NCBI GenBank assembly: GCA_017452525.1
Contig: JAFTMG010000082.1
Coordinates: forward strand, 1-64,000
From: Clostridia bacterium
GTDB lineage: Bacteria; Bacillota; Clostridia; Oscillospirales; CAG-272
Direction: 5' to 3'
Length of the DNA stretch: 64,000 nt
Shown here: positions 34,729-43,071 of the stretch, piece by piece
Layout of the letters: the number at the start of each line of letters is the position of its first letter
Numbering within the stretch: position 1 is the first letter of the stretch
Made by a program: the position numbers and the translations under genes
The notes under the pieces: generated by a model
What the model was told of the DNA's origin: nothing
Seen by the model: only the letters and a program-made list of their open reading frames with translations
Database searches by the model: none

Positions 34729-35262
34729 ATGAGCAAAGCAGACAATCAGGCAAACGTCAAATTTTCATACAAAAAATACTATTCATTCCGCAACCGTATC
34801 AACACAAAATTTTCCGGCAGATTCTATTCCGACATGCAGATCGAAAACGTCATGCGGGCGTTGCTTTACGGAGACACACAGCCGGCGGTGGTGGTATCGA
34901 CAGAGCCGCTTGTGATCGCGGCGTATTCCGACGAAATGGATGCCGTGGTCATGCTGCGTTTCCCCTCCGAGTTCGTGGCAAAATACGAGCTGACGCCCGG
35001 TACTCGTTTGACCGCCTCATGCGTTTATTTCAGCGGTGAGCAGGTCGCGGCGGATATTTTCGTCGGTGAGCGCTATCTCCGCCGTTGGGTGGATTTCATG
35101 CCGATCGTCCAGCTGTTTTTGGGAAAGGGCGATGAGAAGATCCGCGCCAAGACCGCCCTGTTCGGTGAGGACGTTTGGAGCCGTGTCGCCGAGATGGCGG
35201 ATGCGTATCTTTACGAGCACCCCGCCCTTTTCCGTGACGGGTTTTACTACTTCAAAAAGTAA
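34729..35262 (+). CDS. hypothetical protein
   Basis: I do not recognise this 177-residue protein. It has no signal peptide or membrane helix. The N-terminal region is basic (KFSYKKYYSFRNRINTKFSGRF). A middle beta-rich part follows (PAVVVSTEPLVIAAYSDEMDAVVMLRFP), and the C-terminal part is helical and acidic. Codon use is like the neighbours, so it belongs to the core genome. GGAAAGGAG precedes the ATG, and it ends at a shared terminator. Confidence 0.75.
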   Translation: MSKADNQANVKFSYKKYYSFRNRINTKFSGRFYSDMQIENVMRALLYGDTQPAVVVSTEPLVIAAYSDEMDAVVMLRFPSEFVAKYELTPGTRLTASCVYFSGEQVAADIFVGERYLRRWVDFMPIVQLFLGKGDEKIRAKTALFGEDVWSRVAEMADAYLYEHPALFRDGFYYFKK

Positions 35263-35269
35263 ACGAATA

Positions 35270-35295
35270 GGGGACTGTCCGGTGTGACAGTCCCC
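35270..35295. terminator. bidirectional terminator
   Basis: 10-base perfect arms (GGGGACTGTC and complement) at 35270-35279 and 35286-35295 between convergent genes. Confidence 0.85.
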
Positions 35296-35305
35296 TTTGA
35301 ATTTA

Positions 35306-35947
35306 TTATTTTGTGTCCGCCAGTTCGCCCAGATGGTCGGCGTAGCCGTAAAGCTCAAATTCCGCCTTGTCCGTAGCGGGATCGTAATTGACCACCGTCA
35401 GAGATGCGTTTTTCAGTGTGGGAACGCTTGCACTGTTCTCAATGGTGTATCCCATCCACGCGCAGCAAAGGGCGCGGACGGCACCGCCGTGAGAGCCGAT
35501 CAGCACCGTTTTTCCGTCGTTTTCCGCCGCGATCCGCGCCATACAGCCGGTGATGCGCTCCCGCAGTGCCTTCTTGGTCTCGCCGTCGCCGCCACAGCGG
35601 GCGTCGGGGCGGGGAGAACGGTAAAACGCCATCTCCTCGGGGTGTTTTTCCTTGATCTCGGCGATCAACTGACCCTCCCACGAGCCGATATACAGTTCAC
35701 GAAGCCCTTCGTCCGTGGTGATGGGGAGCCCCAGCGCGTCGGCAACGGGCTTGACGGTGTTGTAGGCGCGGCTGAGATCGCTGGAATAGATACAGTCGAT
35801 CATCGGATAGTGCGCCAGAATGTATTCCGCGTTGCGCGCCGCCTGTCGCACGCCGATCTCATCCAGCGGCACGTCGCGCTGACCGCTGAACCGATGCTCC
35901 TTGTTGTATACGCTGAAGCCGTGTCGGACGATAATGAATTTGACCAT
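35306..35947 (-). CDS. histidine phosphatase family protein (CobC/PhoE-like)
   Basis: A 213-residue phosphatase. IIVRHGFSVYNKEHRFSGQRDVPLDEIG opens with the catalytic histidine, IYSSDLSRAYNTVKPVA and LRELYIGSWEGQ are typical, and VLIGSHGGAVRALCCAWMG holds the second histidine. It belongs to the broad CobC/GpmB-like group, unlike the RHGDPIY subgroup at 19369 and 52957. Substrate open. The start at 35947 begins the domain exactly; the frame stays open upstream to 36652 but that part crosses a promoter and is not coding. Confidence 0.88.
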   Translation of the reverse strand: MVKFIIVRHGFSVYNKEHRFSGQRDVPLDEIGVRQAARNAEYILAHYPMIDCIYSSDLSRAYNTVKPVADALGLPITTDEGLRELYIGSWEGQLIAEIKEKHPEEMAFYRSPRPDARCGGDGETKKALRERITGCMARIAAENDGKTVLIGSHGGAVRALCCAWMGYTIENSASVPTLKNASLTVVNYDPATDKAEFELYGYADHLGELADTK

Positions 35948-35979
35948 AGTGAAGGACCGCCTTTTTGATTTCTTTTCAT

Positions 35980-36008
35980 AGTATACCACAAGCCGCCCAC
36001 GATTGCAA
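35980..36008 (-). promoter_or_regulatory. promoter of the CobC-like phosphatase gene
   Basis: Minus strand: -35 TTGCAA, 17-base spacer, -10 TATACT. Confidence 0.78.
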
Positions 36009-36079
36009 GCGATATTCCCCCTTTTTATTTCCCGGGAAACGGCGCGCGGTGAAAAAAGTGAAAATATCACCAAAACCCG

Positions 36080-36108
36080 TTGACTTTGATTGCCAAATTG
36101 TATATAAT
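36080..36108 (+). promoter_or_regulatory. promoter of the ROK glucokinase gene
   Basis: -35 TTGACT, 17-base spacer, -10 TATAAT. A small hairpin, ATGTGC-AAA-GCACAT, lies in the leader at about 36124-36138. Confidence 0.85.
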
Positions 36109-36160
36109 AGATGCAGAAAACAGATGTGCAAAGCACATATGCTTGAAAGGAGATCACCTT

Positions 36161-37114
36161 ATGTATCGCATTGGAATTGACCTTGGCGGAACCAACATTG
36201 CCGCCGGACTTGTGGATAAAGATCTGAATCTGCTGTGGCAGGATAGCGTCCCCACCGGTGCTGACCGCGCACCCGAGCTGATCATGGACGATATGGCGGC
36301 GCTTTGCAAGAAGCTGTGTGCTGACCATAATATTGCCCTTGCCGACATCGAGTCGATCGGCATCGCCTCCCCCGGTATTGCCAATCATGACACCGGCGTG
36401 GTGGAGTATGCCAACAATCTGCCCTTCCGTCAGTTTCCCATCGCGCAGATGCTGCGTGACCGTCTTGGCGTAGAGCGCATCCGCCTGGAGAACGACGCCA
36501 ACGCCGCCGCTTGGGGCGAGGCTGTGGCAGGTGCCGCAAAGGGTACCACCAATTCCGTCATGATCACGCTGGGAACCGGTGTGGGCGGCGGTATCATCAT
36601 CGATAATAAAGTCTATTCCGGCTTCAACTATGCGGGCGCGGAGCTGGGTCATATCGTTATTGAGGTCAACGGGGCACAGTGCTCCTGCGGCAGAAAGGGC
36701 TGCTGGGAGGCATACAGCTCGGCAACCGGTCTGATCCGCATGACCAAGGAAAAGATCGCCGAGTGCGAAAAGGCAGGCAGACCGACCCTGATGAAGACGC
36801 TCGCCGAGGAGCGCGGTAAGGTCTCCGGACGCACCGCCTTTGACGCCAAGAGAGCAGGCGACGCGGCTGCCGATGAGGTGGTGGACAAGTACGTGCTCTA
36901 TCTGGCGGAGGGACTTTCCAACATCATCAACATCTTCCAGCCCGAGGTCATTTCGATCGGCGGCGGTATCTCCAACGAGGGTGATTACCTGAAGAACCTG
37001 CTGATCCCCAAGATCAAGGAGCGCGTGTACGGCGGCGAGTTCGTACCTGCCACCAAGATCTGCATGGCAGAGCTGGGCAACAGCGCCGGCATCATCGGCG
37101 CGGCTATGCTGTGA
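36161..37114 (+). CDS. ROK-family glucokinase
   Basis: A 317-residue sugar kinase of the ROK family, most like glucokinase. IGIDLGGTNIAAGLVD at residue 4 binds ATP phosphates, SIGIASPGIAN and LENDANAAAWGE carry the catalytic aspartate. ITLGTGVGGGIIID, GAELGHIVIEVNG and the zinc motif CSCGRKGCWEAYSS complete the set. It phosphorylates glucose after uptake, feeding glycolysis together with gpmI. AAAGGAG lies eight bases before the ATG. It is a single-gene unit with its own promoter and terminator. Confidence 0.92.
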   Translation: MYRIGIDLGGTNIAAGLVDKDLNLLWQDSVPTGADRAPELIMDDMAALCKKLCADHNIALADIESIGIASPGIANHDTGVVEYANNLPFRQFPIAQMLRDRLGVERIRLENDANAAAWGEAVAGAAKGTTNSVMITLGTGVGGGIIIDNKVYSGFNYAGAELGHIVIEVNGAQCSCGRKGCWEAYSSATGLIRMTKEKIAECEKAGRPTLMKTLAEERGKVSGRTAFDAKRAGDAAADEVVDKYVLYLAEGLSNIINIFQPEVISIGGGISNEGDYLKNLLIPKIKERVYGGEFVPATKICMAELGNSAGIIGAAML

Positions 37115-37128
37115 TCTGAATACGAAGC

Positions 37129-37165
37129 AAAAGACATCCCGACCGCGGCGGTCGGGATGTCTTTT
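37129..37165. terminator. bidirectional terminator
   Basis: Perfect 17-base arms (37129-37145 and 37149-37165, starting AAAAGACATCCCGACCG) between convergent genes. Confidence 0.93.
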
Positions 37166-37170
37166 CGCTC

Positions 37171-37407
37171 TTATCCGAATATGGTGAGGATGCCTGTCAG
37201 CATCAGAATGGGGCGCAAAAGGAGTGAGACGGTAAGGAATACGGCGAGCAGGATCATCAGCGCCATGAATTGCCGCTTCTTGCGCGGATCCTCCGTGTTC
37301 AAGCGGAGCAGAAAAAGCAATACGATGGCGGCGGCGCCGGCAACGTGAAAGAGCAGGGAAAGGATTGCAAGCGCGATTCCAAAGAAGGATGCGGCGACGA
37401 TCTCCAT
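37171..37407 (-). CDS. small membrane protein
   Basis: A 78-residue protein with two long hydrophobic segments (about 4-32 and 47-73) separated by a charged loop, NTEDPRKKRQ. I know no named family. AAGGAGG sits before the ATG. It begins 10 bases after the rlmI-type gene and is probably co-transcribed with it. Confidence 0.75.
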   Translation of the reverse strand: MEIVAASFFGIALAILSLLFHVAGAAAIVLLFLLRLNTEDPRKKRQFMALMILLAVFLTVSLLLRPILMLTGILTIFG

Positions 37408-37417
37408 GTGAGCCTCC

Positions 37418-38638
37418 TTATACGATCTGGAACAGGTAGAACTTCAGATAATCCGTCTCGGGCACGTTCCAGAGAATGGGGTGGTCGGGCGATTGCTGGC
37501 GCCCCTCGATCTGGCGCAGGGAGACCTGCGCGTCCTCTGCCGCGTTGTGCATCATCTGACAGAAATGGGTGTTGTTCATGAAGTGAGAGCAGGAGCAGGT
37601 GGCAAGATAGCCGCCGCGGGGCAGGAGCTTCATTGCCTTGAGGTTGATCTCCTTGTAGCCGCGAATGGCGTTTTTGATGGTGGCACGGCTCTTGGTGAAG
37701 GCGGGCGGATCAAGAATGATGAAGTCGTAGGGCGAGCGACCCTGCTTTGCCATGTCGGTCAAAAGATCAAACACGTCTGCGCAGATAAAGTCCATGTTGC
37801 CCGTAAGCCCGTTGCGGTCGGCGTTGGCGCGTGCCATCGCGATGGCGTCCTCCGAGACGTCCACCGCTGTCACGTGGGCGGCACCCGCGGCGGCGGCATT
37901 CAGCGCGAAGGCACCGGTGTGGGTGAAGCAGTCCAGCACGTGCTTTCCCTTGGCGAGACGCGCCACGGCGGCGCGGTTGTATTTCTGGTCGAGGAAGAAG
38001 CCGGTCTTTTGTCCGTTGATGTAATCCACCTCATATTGGATCCCGTTTTCACGGATGAGGACCTTGCCGTCCGTCTCGGTGCGTAAGCCCTCGCCCTGCA
38101 CAAAGCCCTGGTAGCGGGGAAGTCCCTCCAGCTCACGGATGGCTGCCTCATTCCGCTCGTAGATGACCTCGATCTCCTCTCCCATCTGCCGCAGAAGGGT
38201 GAGCAGAGCAGGGAAGAGGATATGCTTGACCTTTTCCATGCCGAGAGAAAGCACCTGTGCGACCAGCACGGGACCGAAGCGGTCCACGGTCAGCCCCGGA
38301 AACTGATCCGCCTCACCGAAGATCAGGCGACAGCAAGCGAAATCGTCCCCCATCACCGTTTTGCGGTATTGCAGCGCATATTGCAGGCGGCGGGTCCAGA
38401 AAGCCTCGTCCATTCTGTCATTGGCGTTGCGGGTAATGAGGCGGATGCGGATCTTGGAGTGGTCGTTGATCAGACCCGTTCCAAGGTATCGCTCCTTCTC
38501 GCTCAGCACGTCGATGGGGTCGCCGTTCCGGTAGTCGCCGCGAATGGCAAGGACCTCCTCACCGTAGACCCAAGGGTGACCCTTGCGGAGCGATGCGGCG
38601 GCTTTCTCGGTGACAATGGCTTGCGGATAACTTCTCAT
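37418..38638 (-). CDS. class I SAM-dependent rRNA methyltransferase (RlmI-like)
   Basis: A 406-residue protein with an N-terminal PUA domain (GHPWVYGEEVLAIRGDYRNGDPIDVLS, about 19-75), a connecting EEHD-like region (FPGLTVDRFGPVLVAQVLS) and a C-terminal Rossmann methyltransferase. The latter shows VLDCFTHTGAFALNAAAAGA, AVDVSEDAIAMARANADRNG and ILDPPAFTKSRA. RlmI makes m5C1962 in 23S rRNA; several related enzymes exist, so the site is not certain. The start at 38638 follows AAGGAGAG. It has its own promoter. Confidence 0.9.
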   Translation of the reverse strand: MRSYPQAIVTEKAAASLRKGHPWVYGEEVLAIRGDYRNGDPIDVLSEKERYLGTGLINDHSKIRIRLITRNANDRMDEAFWTRRLQYALQYRKTVMGDDFACCRLIFGEADQFPGLTVDRFGPVLVAQVLSLGMEKVKHILFPALLTLLRQMGEEIEVIYERNEAAIRELEGLPRYQGFVQGEGLRTETDGKVLIRENGIQYEVDYINGQKTGFFLDQKYNRAAVARLAKGKHVLDCFTHTGAFALNAAAAGAAHVTAVDVSEDAIAMARANADRNGLTGNMDFICADVFDLLTDMAKQGRSPYDFIILDPPAFTKSRATIKNAIRGYKEINLKAMKLLPRGGYLATCSCSHFMNNTHFCQMMHNAAEDAQVSLRQIEGRQQSPDHPILWNVPETDYLKFYLFQIV

Positions 38639-38671
38639 AGGTGTTCTCTCCTTTTTGCGTTTCATGCAAAC

Positions 38672-38700
38672 AGTATACCATAAGGCGGGCAAAAAGGCAA
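38672..38700 (-). promoter_or_regulatory. promoter of the RlmI-like gene
   Basis: Minus strand: -35 TTGCCT, 17-base spacer, -10 TATACT. Confidence 0.75.
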
Positions 38701-39231
38701 GTGGTCAGCGGCGAAAAACAGACGAAAATCCCGCAGAGACGGTCGGGTGCGGGTTTACGGTCGAAATTGGATATTTCAAGACGAAAAGCCATATATTGGG
38801 TGCGTAAAACCCAAAAAGACGAAAAAATGGAATAAAATAGGCGAAATAGCAGAGAAAAAAGAAAAGTTTGTGCAAATTGCGCAGACGTAGAAAAAACAAG
38901 CTTGTTTTTGTGCAATTCTAACAATGTCAGACGGATGGGAAAAGGTTGCGCCCGCAAGCAGAATATGCGTTTGCAGGTAAAAGAAATTTACCTGCTGATT
39001 TTTAGCGGCTTGTCAAGAGGAAAACACGCCGAAATTTTGCACAAAAACGAAAAAATCACCCAAAATTATTCAATTTTTACGTAAATAATATTTACTTATT
39101 GAGTTTTTGAAGAAAAGCAGACGAAAAAAGCACAAAGTCGGGAAATCATCACGAAGCGGTCAGAGGCTACGGACCGTGTGAAAACCGCTTGAAAACGGTG
39201 TGACAGCCTCTTGTCGGGTATGGGTACACCC
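38701..39231. other. gene-free AT-rich region with palindromes
   Basis: About 530 bases without a supportable gene, lying between divergent transcription units. Three clear palindromes stand out. AAAAACAAG with CTTGTTTTT spans 38892-38909. GCAGGTAAA-agaaa-TTTACCTGC spans 38973-38995 and is followed by a T-rich run. GTAAATA-A-TATTTAC spans 39081-39095 and could be an operator for the downstream import operon. Short lysine-rich frames here lack ribosome sites. Confidence 0.6.
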
Positions 39232-39260
39232 TTGACAATTTGATGGGAATATGGTATGAT
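39232..39260 (+). promoter_or_regulatory. strong promoter of the DUF5696/ABC import operon
   Basis: -35 TTGACA (consensus), exact 17-base spacer, -10 TATGAT. It lies about 385 bases before the first coding start, leaving a long leader. Confidence 0.85.
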
Positions 39261-39265
39261 ATGTG

Positions 39266-39644
39266 CATAAATTAAGGAGATTTCATGGGGTAACCCGTGA
39301 AAGTAGCCCCCTTTATTTAAATGACGGAGAAAAAAACAGGAGAATTTCCTGTTTTTTTGACCGTTATGGTCCTTTTTCCTTTGCGCAGCAGAGGAAAACT
39401 GAGAATTTTCCATGCCGAACAAAAGAGTATCCTCAGCTGTGTGAAGCCGGGCGGATCCATGCCGCCGTGCTTCCGTTGCTTGCGGTCGGCCGCGGCTGCA
39501 AGTTCGATTTCCTTCCTTTATTATATAGTATTATATAAGACGGGCAGGGAACAGCGAATGGCGCTCGGATGGGAGGCATACAGACCAAAGGTGAGCGGCG
39601 CGCAAAAGGCACCGCGCGCCAAAACATGTAGGAGGAAAGATTTG
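39266..39644 (+). promoter_or_regulatory. structured 5' leader with early terminator
   Basis: Just after the promoter, AAGGAG (39274-39279) precedes ATG-GGG-TAA (39285-39293), a Met-Gly-stop mini frame. The same bases form a hairpin, TTTCATGGG (39281-39289), loop GTAA, CCCGTGAAA (39294-39302). A terminator-like hairpin then follows: ACAGGA-gaatt-TCCTGT with flanking A and T runs at 39331-39359. Further hairpins lie at about 39374-39398 and 39597-39620 (GGCGCGC with GCGCGCC) before the ribosome site AGGAGGAAAG. This suggests attenuation or a ligand-sensing leader. I could not match it to a known riboswitch class. Confidence 0.6.
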
Positions 39645-42600
39645 ATGAAGAGAACGAAATTCCAAAGACTGGCTGCTTTGATTCTCGCGTTGACATTCAT
39701 CATGGGTGGAGCTCTGACGGTCAGTGCTGAAAATGCCATGACCCCGAACTCTTCCGTGACGGATTCCTCAATCGCCGATATTCAGGAACAGCTCAGCGCG
39801 ATTTCGTATGAGGAGTACAGCACGAAATATGCAGATGTGCCCGGCGCCTCGTCCGAGATCGTCATCGATGCGACACAGTACGATAAGGAAAACACCAATG
39901 CAAAGGTCGAAGTTCAGACCTATGACGGTGTAGAAGCCTTGTATACCCCTGCCGACGGAACGACTGTATGGAAAGTCAACGTCCCCGCAGAGGCGAAGTA
40001 CAGCATCTTGATCGAATACTATCCGGTCGAAGGAAAAGCGGCATCCATCGAGCGTGTATTCAGACTGAACGGCGAGATTCCCTTTGCAGAGGCACGTTAC
40101 CTCACTCTGGCAAAGATCTATGCCAACGAGTATCCCAACGGTGAGATCCTGTTGAACAAGGCATCCGAAGCCGGCGAGTACCTCGCTGCCGCTGCTGCCG
40201 CAGGCATCACCGCCACCACGGAAGAGCGTGAAAACGGTACATACGTCGTTTACACCATGCCCGAGTACTGGACTTCTGACAGTGCCGCTCTGGTGGACGA
40301 GAACCTGATCCGCTTCTTCACCCACGATATCGAGGGCAACGAGCTTCGTCAGACCATGGAGCAGACTCCCGTCTGGTCCATCTACGACGTGAAGGATGCC
40401 AACGGTTTCTATGCCGAGAACTTTGATTTCGTTCTGCGGGCAGGCGAGAACACTCTGTCGCTGGAGGCTAAGAATGAGCCTATGGCGATCAAGAGCATTC
40501 GTCTGGTTCCTCACGAGAGTCTTCGTTCTTATGAGGATTACCTGGCACAGTATGCAGGTGCGGCAAAGGGCTCCGATTATATCAAGATCGAGGCTGAGTC
40601 CACCCGCAACACCTCCTCCAAGACCATCTACGCTGTTGAGGACCGTTCCTCCGCAGCTTGTAGCCCCACAGACCCTGCTCACCAGCTGCTGAATACCATC
40701 GGCGGTGAGAAGTGGCAGACCGCAGGTCAGTGGGCAACCTACTCCTTCAAGGTGAAGGAGTCCGGTATGTATTCCGTCGGTGTCCGTTTCAGACAGAACG
40801 TGCTTGACGGTATGTACACCTCCCGTGCTCTCTACATCTACAGCGAGGGCCTCGAGGAAGGCGCCAAGGGTTACTACGACGGTATCCCCTACGCCGAGGC
40901 AGCCGCTCTTCGTTTCGCATACAACGATGGCTGGCAGTCCACTCTGGCAACCAACGCTGACGATCCGCTCGAGTTCTACTTTGAGAAGGATGTCGTTTAT
41001 ACCCTCAAGCTTGAGGTAACCCTCGGCTCCATGGGTGACATCGTCAGACGCGTTGACGCCGCTCTTGACTCTATCAACGATGACTACCTCCAGATCCTGA
41101 AGCTGACCGGCGCGAACCCCGATGAATACCGTGACTACGGTTTCTCCCGCGTTATGCCCGATACGCTGAACGATATGGTTAAGCAGGCATTCGTTCTGGA
41201 TGAGATCTCCGAACAGCTGGTCGAGGTCTCCGGTGAAAAGTCCTCCCAGTCCGCAACGCTGGATAAGATCTCCTGGTTGCTCAAGAAGATGGGTCGTGAC
41301 GAGGATGAGGTCGCTGCCAACATGGAGCAGCTGAAGTCCTACATCGGTACGCTCGGTACCTGGCTCGGCGATGCCAAGACTCAGCCTCTGCAGGTTGACT
41401 ACATCACCATCCAGTCCGCTGAGGCCGCTGCTCCCAAGGCAACTCCCGGCTTCTTCAAGGCACTCTCTCACGAGTGCGTCAGCTTCTTCTGGTCCTTCTT
41501 CCGTGACTACAACCACATGGGCTCTCTGGTAGAGACCAGCGATGATGAGACCGTTGAGGTTTGGCTGGCTTACGGTCGTGACCAGTCTCAGGTTATCCGT
41601 AGCCTGATCAACAACGACTTCACTCCTCAGACCGGCATTTCCGTTAACCTGAAGCTGGTCGCAGGTTCCACTCTGCTTCCTTCCGTTCTGTCCGGTATGG
41701 GTCCCGACCTGTATATCGGTCTGGGTCAGGGCGATGTTATCAACTACGCGATCCGCGGTGCTCTGGACCACATCGATCAGCTGGAGGGCTTTGATGAAGT
41801 CACCAAGAACTTCAACGAGGCAGCTATGATGGTTCTCGGTATCGAGGACTCCTCCGGTGAGTATCACGTATACGGTCTGCCCGAGACACAGAACTTCAAT
41901 ATGATGTTCGTCCGTGAGGACATTCTGGCAGAGCTGAATATCGAGATCCCCAAGACCTGGGACGATATCCTGGCAGCTATCCCGATCCTGCAGGCAAACA
42001 ACATGCAGATCGGTATGCACACCGAGTATAAGATCTTCCTGTACCAGATGGGCGGCGAGCTCTTCGCCGATGACGGTATGAGAATCAACCTCGACTCCAA
42101 CGTGGCTCTGACGGCATTCGAGAAGATGTGTAACATGTTCACCATGTACGGCTTCCCCTACACCTATGACTTCTCCAACCGTTTCCGTACCGGTGAGATG
42201 CCGATCGGTATTGCATCTTATGTAGGTACCTACAACCAGCTCAAGGTCTTCGCGACCGAGATCGAGGGTTGTTGGGGCTTCTACCCGCTGCCCGGTGAGA
42301 TCGATCCCGAGACCGGCGAGATCAACAACGTCTCCGTTTCCACCGCTTCTGCGATCGTTATGCTGTCCGGCTCCGATCCTAAGCTGAAGGATAAGTCCTG
42401 GGAATTCATGAAGTGGCAGGTAGGCGCACACTTCCAGACTGAGTATGCAAACGAGATGGTTGCTATCATCGGTCCCTCCGCTAAGCAGGCTACCGCGAAC
42501 ATCGACGCGCTGGCATCCCTGACCTGGACCACCGAGGAATACAACCAGGTTGCACTTCAGTTCAACAACCTCGCATCTATCCCGAACTACCCCGGTTCCT

Positions 42601-43016
42601 ACATCATCGACCGTTACACCAGCTTCGCATTCCTCGACGCTTACAATGATAACGAAGACCCTGTTGACTCGCTGTTGAGCTACATCACCACGATCAACAA
42701 GGAGATCACCAGAAAGCGCAGCGAGTTCGAACTGGAGACCGTAGATTATGTCGGTCAGACCCTGCTGGAGAAGCGCATGCTTCAGGCTACCGATGCTTTG
42801 GATGCAGATATCGAAGCAATCGGCGACACCGCAGCTTACGCTGAGCTGATCGCCGCTGCCCGTTCCGCAATCGAAGTTAAAGACTCTGTGGCACTCTCCA
42901 ACGCGGCCGCACAGCTGCAGGCTGCCAATGCAACCGCTTTTGCTGAGACCATCACCGCTCTTCAGAACGCTTCTGTCGTTGCGGCGAAGTACGAAGTAAA
43001 CAGCTGGAGCCGCTGA
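39645..43016 (+). CDS. very large extracellular solute-binding protein with N-terminal carbohydrate-binding-like domains
   Basis: A 1123-residue secreted protein. A signal peptide covers residues 1-28 (LAALILALTFIMGGALTVSA), with no lipobox cysteine. Residues about 50-290 and 310-520 look like beta-sandwich modules of CBM35/CBM6 style (SDYIKIEAESTR... and GQWATYSFKVKESGMYSVGVRFR). A helical linker follows. Residues about 630-985 are an ABC family 1 solute-binding domain (VEVWLAYGRDQSQVIRSL, GMGPDLYIGLGQGDVINYA, MMFVREDILAELNIEIPKTWDDIL). A helical, alanine-rich tail ends the protein. Ordinary family 1 binding proteins have about 400-450 residues. It should capture an oligosaccharide for the permeases encoded next. 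How it is held at the cell surface is not evident. AGGAGG fixes the start. Confidence 0.9.
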   Translation: MKRTKFQRLAALILALTFIMGGALTVSAENAMTPNSSVTDSSIADIQEQLSAISYEEYSTKYADVPGASSEIVIDATQYDKENTNAKVEVQTYDGVEALYTPADGTTVWKVNVPAEAKYSILIEYYPVEGKAASIERVFRLNGEIPFAEARYLTLAKIYANEYPNGEILLNKASEAGEYLAAAAAAGITATTEERENGTYVVYTMPEYWTSDSAALVDENLIRFFTHDIEGNELRQTMEQTPVWSIYDVKDANGFYAENFDFVLRAGENTLSLEAKNEPMAIKSIRLVPHESLRSYEDYLAQYAGAAKGSDYIKIEAESTRNTSSKTIYAVEDRSSAACSPTDPAHQLLNTIGGEKWQTAGQWATYSFKVKESGMYSVGVRFRQNVLDGMYTSRALYIYSEGLEEGAKGYYDGIPYAEAAALRFAYNDGWQSTLATNADDPLEFYFEKDVVYTLKLEVTLGSMGDIVRRVDAALDSINDDYLQILKLTGANPDEYRDYGFSRVMPDTLNDMVKQAFVLDEISEQLVEVSGEKSSQSATLDKISWLLKKMGRDEDEVAANMEQLKSYIGTLGTWLGDAKTQPLQVDYITIQSAEAAAPKATPGFFKALSHECVSFFWSFFRDYNHMGSLVETSDDETVEVWLAYGRDQSQVIRSLINNDFTPQTGISVNLKLVAGSTLLPSVLSGMGPDLYIGLGQGDVINYAIRGALDHIDQLEGFDEVTKNFNEAAMMVLGIEDSSGEYHVYGLPETQNFNMMFVREDILAELNIEIPKTWDDILAAIPILQANNMQIGMHTEYKIFLYQMGGELFADDGMRINLDSNVALTAFEKMCNMFTMYGFPYTYDFSNRFRTGEMPIGIASYVGTYNQLKVFATEIEGCWGFYPLPGEIDPETGEINNVSVSTASAIVMLSGSDPKLKDKSWEFMKWQVGAHFQTEYANEMVAIIGPSAKQATANIDALASLTWTTEEYNQVALQFNNLASIPNYPGSYIIDRYTSFAFLDAYNDNEDPVDSLLSYITTINKEITRKRSEFELETVDYVGQTLLEKRMLQATDALDADIEAIGDTAAYAELIAAARSAIEVKDSVALSNAAAQLQAANATAFAETITALQNASVVAAKYEVNSWSR

Positions 43017-43071
43017 GAATTTATTGTGAAACACACACATTCTAAAAATATGAAATAAGGAGAGAGAGTAC

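Noticed and set aside
35948..36652. N-terminal extension of the phosphatase at 35306-35947
   Set aside because: The extension would cross the phosphatase promoter and run opposite the glucokinase gene; the domain starts exactly at 35947.
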